Shown here: piece by piece, positions 26,466 to 33,937 of the stretch
Layout: every line of letters begins with the position of its first letter
Numbering within the stretch: position 1 is the first letter of the stretch
Translations under genes and position numbers: made by a program
The notes under the pieces: generated by a model
Told to the model about the DNA's origin: nothing
Seen by the model: the letters and a program-made list of their open reading frames with translations, nothing else
The model's database searches: none
Source of the DNA: Geodermatophilaceae bacterium NBWT11
GTDB lineage: Bacteria > Actinomycetota > Actinomycetes > Mycobacteriales > Geodermatophilaceae
Direction of reading: 5' to 3'
Assembly: GCA_014218215.1 (NCBI GenBank)
Contig: CP043652.1
Location: 2,666,001-2,730,000 of the forward strand
DNA: 64,000 bases

Positions 26466-27076
26466 CACTCGATCCCCCGCTGGCCCTTCTGCCCGGCGTC
26501 CATCGGGTGCTTGACCTTGGTCATCTCCACGACCAGGTCGGCGGCCTCGACGAGCGCCGGGTGCGCGGTGCGCCCGGTGATCACGACGTGCTGGTTCCCG
26601 GGCCGCGCGCGCATCGTCTCGACCACGTCCTCGACGTCCACCCAGCCCCACTTCATCGGGTAGGTGAACTCGTCGAGCACGTAGAACCGGTGCGCCTCGG
26701 CGGCCAGGTCGCGCTTGATCTGAGCCCAGCCCTCGGCGGCGTCGGCGGCGTGGTCGGTCTCCTCGCCGTGCTTGCGCGACCACGACCAGCCCGAGCCCAT
26801 CTTGTGCCAGACGACCGGCCCACCCTCACCGGTCTCGGTGTGCAGCCGGCCCAGGGTGGTCAGCACGTTCTCCTCGCCGACCTTCCACTTGGCGCTCTTG
26901 ACGAACTGGTAGACCGCGATCGACCAGCCCTGGTTCCAGGCGCGCATCGCCATCCCGAAGGCGGCGGTGGACTTGCCCTTCATCTCCCCGGTGTGCACGG
27001 CGAGCAGCGGCCGGTTGCGGCGCTGGCGGGTGGTGAGCCCGTCGACCGGAACGGCGGTGACCTGTCCCTGGGGCAT
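26462..27076 (-). CDS. cobO: Cob(I)yrinic acid a,c-diamide adenosyltransferase
   Basis: 204 residues, CobO/BtuR type. P-loop VHTGEMKGKSTAAFGMAMRA, then WSIAVYQFVKSAKWKVGEEN, VLDEFTYPMKWGWVDVEDVV and VVITGRTAHPALVEAADLVVEMTKVKHP, all family hallmarks. Adds the 5'-deoxyadenosyl ligand. ATG shares one base with the stop of the chelatase gene (TGATG). Its product matches the ligand sensed by the riboswitch upstream. Confidence 0.96.
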   Translation of the reverse strand: MPQGQVTAVPVDGLTTRQRRNRPLLAVHTGEMKGKSTAAFGMAMRAWNQGWSIAVYQFVKSAKWKVGEENVLTTLGRLHTETGEGGPVVWHKMGSGWSWSRKHGEETDHAADAAEGWAQIKRDLAAEAHRFYVLDEFTYPMKWGWVDVEDVVETMRARPGNQHVVITGRTAHPALVEAADLVVEMTKVKHPMDAGQKGQRGIEW

Positions 27077-29124
27077 CAGGCAGCCGCCTTCACGGTGCGG
27101 ACGAGCTGTTCGGCGCCGAGCTCGTCGAGGCGGAGGGTGCGGGCACCCAGGTGCGCGCCCAGGTCGCCGGCCAGGCCGAGCCGGACGTGCCCGGCCTCGC
27201 AGTCCACGACCACGCCCGCGGTCCCCGCGGCACGCAGCAGCCCGGCGGCCCGGCGGGCCTCGCCGAGGTGGTCGACCCCGCGGGCGCCGGTGGCCCGACC
27301 GTCGGTGACCAGCACCAGCAGCGGACGGCGCCGGGGGTCGCGGACGGCCTCCACGCGCAGCGTCTCGTGCGCCCGCAGCAGCCCGGCGGCGACCGGCGAA
27401 CGGCCGCCGGTCGGCAGGCCGGTCAGCCGGGCCGCGGCGGCCTCGACCGACCAGGTCGGCGGGAGGGCGAGCTCGGCGCCGGAGCCCCGGAAGGTCACCA
27501 GGCCGACCTTGTCCCGCCGCTGGTAGGCGTCCACGAGCAGCGAGAGGACGGCGCCCTTGACCGCGGCCATCCGGTCGGCGGAGCCCATCGAGCCCGAGGC
27601 GTCGACGACGAAGAGCACCAGGTTGCCCTCGCGGCCCTCCAGCGTGGCCTGCCGCAGGTCCTCCTTCTGCAGCCGCAGTCCCGGTCCGCTGCGGCCCCGC
27701 GCCCGCTGGTGCGGGGCGGCCGCGACGACGGTGTCGACCAGGTGCAGCCGGGTCACCGCGCCCTCGGGACGCCGGGAGCCGACCACGCGGCCGCGGTCGC
27801 TGCGCGCCTTGGACCGTCGTCCGGCCACGCCCTCGCCGATCCCGGGCACCTCGAGGCGGCGGGCGCGGAACGCCTCGCCCGGGTCGACGGCGGCCCGCTC
27901 GGGGGCCGGGACGGGCGTCGCGGTGTCCCCGTCGGTGTCGTCGGCCTCGCCCCGCGGGGGCATGGGATCCCCTGCGGACGGCGGGGCATCCGTGCTGTCC
28001 GCATCGGATTCCGTGCCGTCGCGGCCGGGTGGGGTCTCCCCGGCGCCCTCGCCGGTCTCCTCGGGCTGGCCGCCGCCGTCGCCCTCGGGCGGCGTCGGGT
28101 CGTCGTCGGGCTCCTCGGGGCGGGCGTCGTCCAGGGCCTGCTCGAGGGTGTCGGGGTCCAGGCCGGGGGCGTCGAAGGGGTTGCGCCGGCGGCGGTGCGG
28201 AAGCGCGAGGCGGGCAGCCACCCGGACGTCGTCCTCGGTGACGGTCTCCCGGCCCGACCAGGCGGCGTGCGCGATGGCGGCGCGGGCGGTGACGATGTCG
28301 GCGCGCAGGCCGTCGACCTCGAAGGCGGCGCAGACGGCGGTGACCTGGCGCAGCGCGTCGTCGCCGAGCACCACCCGGGGCAGGCGCTCGCGGGCCTCGG
28401 CGATCCGGTCGGCGAGCGCGGTCTCCTCGCCGTCCCAGCGGGCGGAGAAGCCGGCGGGGTCGGCGTCGGCGGCGAACCGGCGGCGGACCACCTCGGCGCG
28501 CAGCTCGGGCTCGCGCGGTGCGGCGACCTCGACGGTCAGCCCGAAGCGGTCCAGCAGCTGGGGGCGGAGCTCGCCCTCCTCGGGGTTCATGGTGCCGACC
28601 AGCAGGAACCGGGCGGCGTGCTGCACCGAGACGCCCTCGCGCTCGACGTAGGCCCGGCCGAGCGCGGCGGCGTCCAGCAGCAGGTCGACCAGGTGGTCGT
28701 GCAGCAGGTTGACCTCGTCGACGTAGAGCACGCCGCGGTGCGCGGCCGCCAGCAGGCCGGGCTCGAAGGACTTCACGCCCTCGGTGAGCGCCCGCTCGAT
28801 GTCCAGCGAGCCGACCAGCCGGTCCTCCGAGGCGCCGACCGGGAGCTCGACCAGCCGGGCCGGACGCTGCGGAGCGGGGGAGTCGGCGAGGTGCGGGCCG
28901 TCGGGGCAGTCCGGGTCCGGAGCGGCCGGGTCGCAGCCGAAGCGGCAGCCGGCGACGACGGCGACCGGCGGCAGGACCGCGGCCAACGCGCGGACGGCGG
29001 TCGACTTCGCCGTCCCCTTCTCCCCACGCACGAGCACGCCGCCGACGGCCGGGGAGACGGCGTTGAGCAGCAGGGCCAGACGCATGTCGTCCATCCCGAC
29101 GACAGCACTGAACGGGTACACCAC
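27076..29124 (-). CDS. Mg/Co-chelatase ChlI-ChlD fusion, putative cobaltochelatase subunit
   Basis: 682 residues. The N-terminal AAA+ domain has GEKGTAKSTAVRALAAVLP (Walker A) and GVLYVDEVNLLHDHLVDLLLDAAA (Walker B). An acidic Pro/Glu/Asp linker spans about residues 330-430. The C-terminal von Willebrand A domain has the MIDAS motif DASGSMGS. Actinobacteria use such fusions with CobN to insert cobalt; CobN is not in the window. The GTG at 29124 has GAGAGGA 8 bases upstream. First gene behind the B12 riboswitch. Confidence 0.9.
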   Translation of the reverse strand: MVYPFSAVVGMDDMRLALLLNAVSPAVGGVLVRGEKGTAKSTAVRALAAVLPPVAVVAGCRFGCDPAAPDPDCPDGPHLADSPAPQRPARLVELPVGASEDRLVGSLDIERALTEGVKSFEPGLLAAAHRGVLYVDEVNLLHDHLVDLLLDAAALGRAYVEREGVSVQHAARFLLVGTMNPEEGELRPQLLDRFGLTVEVAAPREPELRAEVVRRRFAADADPAGFSARWDGEETALADRIAEARERLPRVVLGDDALRQVTAVCAAFEVDGLRADIVTARAAIAHAAWSGRETVTEDDVRVAARLALPHRRRRNPFDAPGLDPDTLEQALDDARPEEPDDDPTPPEGDGGGQPEETGEGAGETPPGRDGTESDADSTDAPPSAGDPMPPRGEADDTDGDTATPVPAPERAAVDPGEAFRARRLEVPGIGEGVAGRRSKARSDRGRVVGSRRPEGAVTRLHLVDTVVAAAPHQRARGRSGPGLRLQKEDLRQATLEGREGNLVLFVVDASGSMGSADRMAAVKGAVLSLLVDAYQRRDKVGLVTFRGSGAELALPPTWSVEAAAARLTGLPTGGRSPVAAGLLRAHETLRVEAVRDPRRRPLLVLVTDGRATGARGVDHLGEARRAAGLLRAAGTAGVVVDCEAGHVRLGLAGDLGAHLGARTLRLDELGAEQLVRTVKAAA

Positions 29125-29132
29125 GGATGCGG

Positions 29133-29279
29133 TCCTCTCCCCGGGTGTCCGCGCCCGGAGATAGCAGGAGGCGACGGCTGGAGTTCCTGGCTCACCCCGG
29201 GGGGCTGACAGTGGCGGGACCGCGCCGGAGTCGCACCGGCTTCCTCCACTGCCGTCGCAGTTCGAAGGCCATCAGACCA
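29133..29279 (-). ncRNA. Adenosylcobalamin riboswitch with translational platform
   Basis: On the minus strand, the core at 29171-29258 is closed by a perfect 8-base P1 (GCGACGGC / GCCGTCGC). Inside are the conserved CCGGTGCGACTCCGGC, GGTCCCGCCACTGT and the B12 box GAGCCAGGAACTC. Bases up to 29279 may add an upstream stem (GGTCTGATGGCC). Downstream, CTCCGGG pairs with CCCGGGGAG, partly covering the ribosome site that ends near 29133, so control of translation is likely. It should switch off the chelatase-to-cobA operon when adenosylcobalamin is plentiful. Confidence 0.93.
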
Positions 29280-29312
29280 CGCGCCCCCCTCCGGGCGACA
29301 GGCCCGCACGAC

Positions 29313-29357
29313 TTGACGGATCGGAAAGTCACGGTGGAGACTTTCCGACATGGAAAG
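29313..29357 (+). promoter_or_regulatory. Operator-like palindrome and competing hairpins at the start of the membrane-protein unit
   Basis: TCGGAAAGTC (29321-29330) and GACTTTCCGA (29339-29348) form a perfect inverted repeat just before the ATG at 29350. The loop holds the GGTGGA ribosome site. CTTTCC (29341-29346) can instead pair with GGAAAG (29352-29357), burying the start codon. TTGACG at 29313 could be a -35 box. The winged-helix product of the same unit is the obvious candidate ligand. Confidence 0.55.
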
Positions 29358-29814
29358 CGACGAGGTGCACAGGGACCGTGCGGCGGCCGACCTGGCCGCC
29401 CTGCAGGCCGACCGGACGGCGCTGGCCGACCGGCTGCGGCAACCCGGCTGGTACGACCCGGCGCTCGGCGTGCTGGTCGCGGGGTTCTTCTCGACCTACT
29501 CCTTCGGCTACCCGTGGGTCACGCTCGTGGCTCTGCCGGTGTTCATGGCCGGTATCGCGCTGCTGGTCACGGGCTACCGCCGGCACACGGGGACGTGGGT
29601 GAACGGCTTCCACGGGGGGCCGGCCACCAAGCCGGTGATCCGTGCGTGGGGGGCTGCATGCCTGGCCGTGTTGGCGCTGGGGCTGCTGGGGGAGTTCGTG
29701 GTCGACGTCCGCTACTCGATGGTCGTGGCCGGCGTCGTCCTCGGCGTGGTCGCCGCACTGCTCAGCCGCCGGTGGACGACGGTCTACCAGCGCGAGCTGC
29801 GGGGCGAGCTGTGA
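29350..29814 (+). CDS. Four-helix membrane protein, first of a paralogous pair
   Basis: 154 residues: a charged coil (DRAAADLAALQADRTALADRL), then four hydrophobic segments (about 42-60, 66-85, 104-123 and 128-146) and a short basic end. The same layout and the motif DRAAADLAALxxDRxALA recur in the next gene, so the two are paralogues. No transport or enzyme motif seen. It may be a membrane partner controlled by, or controlling, the regulator encoded third in the unit. Confidence 0.75.
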   Translation: MESDEVHRDRAAADLAALQADRTALADRLRQPGWYDPALGVLVAGFFSTYSFGYPWVTLVALPVFMAGIALLVTGYRRHTGTWVNGFHGGPATKPVIRAWGAACLAVLALGLLGEFVVDVRYSMVVAGVVLGVVAALLSRRWTTVYQRELRGEL

Positions 29815-30245
29815 GCGCCGACCGCGAGCGGGCCGCCGCCGACCTCGCCGCGCTGGACCGCGACCGGGCCGCACTGGCCGAGAAGGTGCTGCAGCCCTGG
29901 TGGTTCGACGCCGCGCTCGGCCTGCTGCTCTTCGGCTTCCTCGCCGTCCAGGCGATCGACGCGGCCTGGGTCACCGCGCCCACGCTGCTCGTCTTCGCCG
30001 GGGGCCTCGCACTGCTCGTGCGGGTCTACCGGGCCCGGTCCGGGGTCTGGGTGCACACCCCGGCGCGGGTCATGGCCGCGTGGGGCGCGCTGGTGCTCGT
30101 CGTCCTGGTGCCCGCCTACCTGCTGTCCTCCCAGGGCCACCTGTGGGCGATGGTCCTCGCCGGTGCGGTGCTGGGGCTGGCCGTCGCGCTGCTCAGCCGG
30201 CACTGGGGCCGGGCCTGGCAGCGCGAGCTGCGGGAGGGCGTGTGA
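29811..30245 (+). CDS. Four-helix membrane protein, second of a paralogous pair
   Basis: 144 residues, paralogous to the preceding product: DRERAAADLAALDRDRAALAEKVLQPWW at the start, four membrane segments, and the shared ending LLSRHWGRAWQRELREG (compare LLSRRWTTVYQRELRGE). GTG overlaps the preceding stop, and its own stop overlaps the regulator gene, both by 4 bases. Function unknown; close duplicates in tandem suggest a heteromer. Confidence 0.75.
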   Translation: MSADRERAAADLAALDRDRAALAEKVLQPWWFDAALGLLLFGFLAVQAIDAAWVTAPTLLVFAGGLALLVRVYRARSGVWVHTPARVMAAWGALVLVVLVPAYLLSSQGHLWAMVLAGAVLGLAVALLSRHWGRAWQRELREGV

Positions 30246-30535
30246 CGGCCGTCGAGCCGCGCTTCGACCAGGTCGTGCACGCCCCGCCCCGGCTGCAGGT
30301 GTGCGGCCTGCTCGCCGCGGTGGACACCATGGAGTTCGCCGCCGTCCGCGACGCCGTCGGGGTGAGCGACTCCGTCCTCTCCAAGCACGTCAAGCAGCTC
30401 GAGGACGCCGGCTACGTCCGGGTCCGCAAGGCCACGATCGCCTCCCGGGTGCGCACCAGCCTGTCCCTCACCGCCGAGGGCCGGACGGCGTTCGGCGCGC
30501 ACGTCGCCGAGCTGAAGCGGATCACCGGGGGCTGA
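30242..30535 (+). CDS. Winged-helix transcriptional regulator, MarR/ArsR-like
   Basis: 97 residues, just a DNA-binding domain: QVCGLLAAVDTMEFAAVRDAVGVSDSVLSKHVKQLEDAGYVRVRK forms the helix-turn-helix and wing, as in the small 'winged helix DNA-binding domain' regulators. No ligand domain. It is the third gene of the unit with two membrane proteins and probably controls it through the palindrome at 29321-29348. Its 3' end overlaps the converging DUF1990 gene by 14 bases. Confidence 0.88.
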   Translation: MTAVEPRFDQVVHAPPRLQVCGLLAAVDTMEFAAVRDAVGVSDSVLSKHVKQLEDAGYVRVRKATIASRVRTSLSLTAEGRTAFGAHVAELKRITGG

Positions 30536-31043
30536 CCACCCCGAGGCCCCGCAGGGCGCGGGTGTAGCGACGCCGGTACACCCGCTGCGCGACCAGCAGG
30601 ACCGGGAAGACCACCCGCCAGGGCCCGCGGCCTGGCCCGGTGACCGAACGCAGGGTCAGCCGGACACGGCCGTCGGGGTCGCGGTGCAGCACGAAGGCCT
30701 CCTCGCCGGAGACCGGGTGGCCGGGTCGGGTGGCGTAGGCGAAGCCGCGGCGGTCGGGGGTGTCGACGACGGCGACCACGCGGACCGGCTCGTGCACCCG
30801 GAGCGGACCCACCACCGCGGTGAGCCTGAGGTCCTGGCCCACCCGGACGGGCCCGGGCGGCTCGACCCGGAAGCCGCTGCGGGTCTTGACGCCCCAGGCC
30901 AGCAGCGCGGCCGAGGCCGCCGCCCAGTGCGCGTCACCCCAGCCCGTCACGGTGGTCTGCTCGTGGGTGCGGCCGGGTGGCCGCGTCCACTGCCGGGCGG
31001 CCGGAGCGGTCTGCACGGTGGCGTCGGCCGGGTCTGTGCGCAC
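30522..31043 (-). CDS. DUF1990 family protein
   Basis: 173 residues from the GTG at 31043. Conserved DUF1990 parts are WAAASAALLAWGVKTRSGFRV, VVAVVDTPDRRGFAYATRPGHPVSGEEAF and the end VLLVAQRVYRRRYTRALRGL. The family is of unknown function. A longer reading starts at 31073, but that leaves only 2 bases before the divergent transporter start at 31076; the shorter start has AGGA 8 bases upstream. Its tail overlaps the regulator gene by 14 bases. Confidence 0.75.
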   Translation of the reverse strand: MRTDPADATVQTAPAARQWTRPPGRTHEQTTVTGWGDAHWAAASAALLAWGVKTRSGFRVEPPGPVRVGQDLRLTAVVGPLRVHEPVRVVAVVDTPDRRGFAYATRPGHPVSGEEAFVLHRDPDGRVRLTLRSVTGPGRGPWRVVFPVLLVAQRVYRRRYTRALRGLGVVSPR

Positions 31044-31075
31044 GGTGGGGATCCTGCCGGGCAGAGTGGGCACCC

Positions 31076-32131
31076 GTGGACGGGGGACGACGCACGCTGG
31101 TACTCGACTGGGTCGCCGTCCTCGCCGTCGCCGGGGCGCTGACCGCTGCCTTCGAGCTGCTCGGGGTGCCCTCGGCGACCCTGTTCGCCGGCCTGCTCGC
31201 CGGGCTGGGACGGGCGCTGCTGGTCCGCCGCCGGCTCGGGCTGCCCAAGCAGGGGATGACCGCCGCGCAGGCCGTCGTCGGCGTCTCGATCGGGGCCCTG
31301 GTCTCGGTCTCGACGCTGCAGACCATCGCCACCGACTGGGCCCCGGTCCTGCTGGTCACGGTCGGCACGCTGCTGCTCAGCCTGGTCGCCGGCCAGGTGA
31401 TGGCGCTGCGCAGGGACATCACCCGGGTGACCGGGGCGTTCTCGATGATCGCCGGCGGGGCCTCGGGCATCACGGTGATGGCCCGCGAGCTCGGTGCCGA
31501 CGAGCGCATGGTCGCCGTCCTGCAGTACCTGCGGGTGCTGATCATCGTGTTCGCGATGCCGGTGGTCGCCGCCGTCGGCTTCGGTGCCTCCAGCGCGGAC
31601 GCGGGGCCGGCCGCCGCCGACGGGCCCGGGTTCTGGGCCGGGGTGCTGTTCACCGTCGTCTGCATCGCCGTGGGCATCCCGCTGGGCCGGCTCACCCGGA
31701 TCCCGGTGGCCTCGCTGCTCGGGCCGATGCTGGTGGCGGCCACCCTGGACCTCACCGGGCTCTCCCAGGGCGCGCAGGTCCCCGCCGCGCTCGAGGGCCT
31801 CGGCTTCGTCGTCATCGGCCTGCAGGTGGGGCTGTCGTTCACCCGGGACAGCCTGCGCACGGTCGGCCGGGCGCTGCCCCTGGCGCTGGTCACCATCGTG
31901 GCGGTCATCGGGGCCTGCGCCGGGCTGGGGGCGCTGCTGGCCGCGACCGCCGACGTCAGCCCGCTCACCGCCTACCTGGCCACCACCCCCGGCGGGCTCT
32001 ACGCCGTGCTGGCCACCGCGACCGACAGCGACGCCGACGCGACGTTCGTGCTCGCCGTCCAGGTGTTGCGGCTGTTCGTCATGCTGCTCACCGCGCCGCT
32101 GGTGTCCAAGCTGCTCCTGCGGGGGCGCTGA
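31076..32131 (+). CDS. AbrB-type multi-spanning membrane protein (AbrB duplication family)
   Basis: 351 residues, mostly hydrophobic, with two homologous halves. Conserved GLLAGLGRALLVRRRLGLPKQGMTAAQAVVGVSIG and MIAGGASGITVMARELGADERMVAVLQYLRVLIIV mark the first half; the second ends with TPGGLYAVLATATDSDADATFVLAVQVLRLFVML. These are features of the E. coli AbrB membrane family, often misnamed as a regulator. A role as a transporter is inferred. GTG start; no clear ribosome site. Confidence 0.85.
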   Translation: MDGGRRTLVLDWVAVLAVAGALTAAFELLGVPSATLFAGLLAGLGRALLVRRRLGLPKQGMTAAQAVVGVSIGALVSVSTLQTIATDWAPVLLVTVGTLLLSLVAGQVMALRRDITRVTGAFSMIAGGASGITVMARELGADERMVAVLQYLRVLIIVFAMPVVAAVGFGASSADAGPAAADGPGFWAGVLFTVVCIAVGIPLGRLTRIPVASLLGPMLVAATLDLTGLSQGAQVPAALEGLGFVVIGLQVGLSFTRDSLRTVGRALPLALVTIVAVIGACAGLGALLAATADVSPLTAYLATTPGGLYAVLATATDSDADATFVLAVQVLRLFVMLLTAPLVSKLLLRGR

Positions 32132-32133
32132 GC

Positions 32134-32433
32134 GTGGACCCGGCCCGTGCCGACGAGGTCTTCGTCGCCGCCCTGGAGGCCCGGCCGGGCAGCCGCAACC
32201 GGCAGCGACTACGGGTGCTGGGTGCCTTCGTCGCCGAGCTCGCCTGGGGACTGCTGCCGCACCCCTCGGTCAGCGACCTCGTGGTCCGCCGGCGGGACAG
32301 CGGGGTGGAGGTGCTCCGGCTGGAGGCCGGCGACCCGCACACCAGCGGTGACCTGCTGCGCCAGGCCCGCGAGGCGATGGGCCGGCTCTCCCCGGCCGCC
32401 TTCGAGTACCAGTGGGGCCTCGACCGGCCCTGA
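32134..32433 (+). CDS. Small protein of unknown function
   Basis: 99 residues, soluble, mixed helix and strand, with a LRQAREAMGRLSPAAFEYQWGL end. No family recognised. It begins 2 bases after the stop of the AbrB-type gene and is almost surely co-transcribed with it. Its stop is 2 bases from the converging PemK-like gene end. Confidence 0.6.
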   Translation: MDPARADEVFVAALEARPGSRNRQRLRVLGAFVAELAWGLLPHPSVSDLVVRRRDSGVEVLRLEAGDPHTSGDLLRQAREAMGRLSPAAFEYQWGLDRP

Positions 32434-32435
32434 CC

Positions 32436-32996
32436 TCACCAGCCCAGGACGCGGCGGGCCTCGGTGGCGACGGCGTCGAAGCGGCGGCGGTCCAGGGTGG
32501 CGCCCTCGCGGCGGACGTCACCGGCGTCGATCTGCAGCACCCGGTCCACCCGGACCTCGCTGGGCCGGCCCTGCCGGTCCCAGTCACCGCTGCCGATGTC
32601 CACCCAGTGCCGGCCGTGCCGGGCCTCGTCGGCGGCGTCCCGGTCGTGGTCCTTGCTGGTCAGCATGAAGCCGAGGAGGTCGGTGCCGGTGCGCCCGACG
32701 ACGAGCACCGGTCGGTCCTTGCCGCGGCCGTCGCCCTCCTCGTAGGGCACCCAGGCCCAGACGATCTCGCCCGGGTCGGGGCGGCCGTCGTCCCGGGGGG
32801 CGTAGTCGATCTCGCCGCGGCCGCTGAACTCGCCCGCGCCCCGGGCCTGCGGGCGGGCCAGCGCATCGCGCGAGGGCCGGTCGGGGAGCTTCGCCGGGGC
32901 CCCCGCACCGGCAGACCGGCGGCGCAGTTCCTTCGACCCCTCCCGCACCACGGTCTGCACCACACGGGAGAGCACGGACTTCCAGCCGGTCGCCAT
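32436..32996 (-). CDS. PemK/MazF-like domain protein
   Basis: 186 residues. An Arg-rich N-terminal part of about 65 residues precedes a PemK-like barrel: GEIVWAWVPYEEGDGRGKDRPVLVVGRTGTDLLGFMLTSKDHDRD. The family includes mRNA-cleaving toxins, but this long form carries no antitoxin next to it and has an extra N-terminus, so a toxin role is not claimed. The ATG at 32996 has TAGCGT 8 bases upstream (leaderless). Confidence 0.8.
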   Translation of the reverse strand: MATGWKSVLSRVVQTVVREGSKELRRRSAGAGAPAKLPDRPSRDALARPQARGAGEFSGRGEIDYAPRDDGRPDPGEIVWAWVPYEEGDGRGKDRPVLVVGRTGTDLLGFMLTSKDHDRDAADEARHGRHWVDIGSGDWDRQGRPSEVRVDRVLQIDAGDVRREGATLDRRRFDAVATEARRVLGW

Positions 32997-33004
32997 GCCC
33001 CGCG

Positions 33005-33010
33005 ACGCTA
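33005..33010 (-). promoter_or_regulatory. -10 box for the PemK-like gene
   Basis: TAGCGT on the minus strand, 8 bases before the ATG at 32996. Confidence 0.5.
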
Positions 33011-33081
33011 GGGGACGACGACGCCGCGCGCGCCCCCACCCCGGTCGGCCGACACACCCGGACGGGAGGGGCACGCGGGGC

Positions 33082-33143
33082 GGGTGTGGCCCGATGGGAC
33101 GAACCGGTCACACCCCCGTTTGAGCTGGGCGTTCCCGGGTCAT
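33082..33143 (+). promoter_or_regulatory. Candidate SigB/SigF-type promoter and operator for the 84-residue protein
   Basis: GTTT (33118-33121), 15 bases, then GGGTCAT (33137-33143) resembles the actinobacterial stress promoter GTTT-N15-GGGTAT. Just upstream, GGGTGTG (33082-33088) and CACACCC (33109-33115) form an inverted repeat. About 46 bases separate the promoter from the start codon at 33190. Confidence 0.4.
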
Positions 33144-33189
33144 CCACCGAGCGGGCGGCGGTGCCGCTCCACCACGGGAGGCGGTCGTC

Positions 33190-33444
33190 ATGACCAGCGC
33201 AGAACCGGTCCGGCCGGCCACCACCACGACGGGCCTCTTCGGCACCACGAAGATCCAGGCCTCCGTGCTCGCCTCCTACCAGCTCGTCGAAGACGCCCGG
33301 CAGCGCACGCCCGAGCACGTCCGCAAGCGTCAGCGCGCCCGGGCCCGCGCCGAGCAGGTCGTCGCCGTCCGCAAGGCCGCCCGCGAGTTCGAGCGGGCCG
33401 AGCGTCCCGTCGTCCCCACCGTGGTGGCCTCCGACCTCAGCTGA
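33190..33444 (+). CDS. Small basic protein of unknown function
   Basis: 84 residues. A Thr/Ala-rich start is followed by an Arg-rich amphipathic helix (RTPEHVRKRQRARARAEQVVAVRKAAREFERAERP). Strong ribosome site GGGAGG 8 bases before the ATG and a possible stress promoter upstream support a real, expressed gene. No family recognised; binding to nucleic acid is a guess from charge. Overlaps the converging VOC gene by 8 bases. Confidence 0.65.
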   Translation: MTSAEPVRPATTTTGLFGTTKIQASVLASYQLVEDARQRTPEHVRKRQRARARAEQVVAVRKAAREFERAERPVVPTVVASDLS

Positions 33445-33865
33445 GGCAGAGCTCGTTGCCCTCCGGGTCGGCGATCGTGATCCACGAGGACGGCCCCTGC
33501 CGGCTGCGGTGCAGCTCCCGGGCGCCCATGCCGACCAGCCGGGCCAGCTCGCCCTCCTGCTGGTCGGCACCCACCCGCACGTCCAGGTGCACCCGGTTCT
33601 TGACCGTCTTGGGCTCGGGCACGAGCTGGAAGAGCACCCGGGGCGCGGCCGGTTCGTCGGGGTGCCGGATGGCCGCACCCTCCCGCCACACCAGCTCGCC
33701 CCGGTGCACGGCGGTGTCGGACTCCTGGGCGTGACCGGCATCGACCATCCGGCGGATGAACGCCTCGTCGCTGGGTTCGCGGGTCCAGCCCAGCGCTTCG
33801 GCCCACCAGTCGGCGAGGTCGTGCGGGGTGGGGGAGTCGACGGTGACCTGGAAGACGTGTGCCAT
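33437..33865 (-). CDS. VOC/glyoxalase-like domain protein
   Basis: 142 residues, two beta-alpha-beta-beta-beta modules: VFQVTVDSPTPHDLADWWAEALGWT and NRVHLDVRVGADQQEGELARLVGMGA, with the closing WITIADPEGNELCLS typical of the VOC superfamily. Members are dioxygenases, isomerases or resistance proteins; no specific activity can be named. Start supported by TAGCGT 6 bases upstream of the ATG. Confidence 0.88.
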   Translation of the reverse strand: MAHVFQVTVDSPTPHDLADWWAEALGWTREPSDEAFIRRMVDAGHAQESDTAVHRGELVWREGAAIRHPDEPAAPRVLFQLVPEPKTVKNRVHLDVRVGADQQEGELARLVGMGARELHRSRQGPSSWITIADPEGNELCLS

Positions 33866-33871
33866 GCCGGC

Positions 33872-33877
33872 ACGCTA
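33872..33877 (-). promoter_or_regulatory. -10 box for the VOC gene
   Basis: TAGCGT on the minus strand, 6 bases before the ATG at 33865. Confidence 0.5.
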
Positions 33878-33925
33878 GGACCACCCACCGACAGTCCTCG
33901 AGGGGCAGCGTCGCCGGGGCGACCG

Positions 33926-33931
33926 TAATCT
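33926..33931 (+). promoter_or_regulatory. -10 box for the methyltransferase gene
   Basis: TAATCT, 6 bases before the GTG at 33938; divergent from the VOC promoter 49 bases away. Confidence 0.5.
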
Positions 33932-33937
33932 CACCCG

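Noticed and set aside
32436-32996. PemK-like gene as a toxin-antitoxin system
   Set aside because: No antitoxin gene is adjacent, and the protein has a long Arg-rich N-terminus unlike MazF/PemK toxins. It is annotated only as PemK-like.
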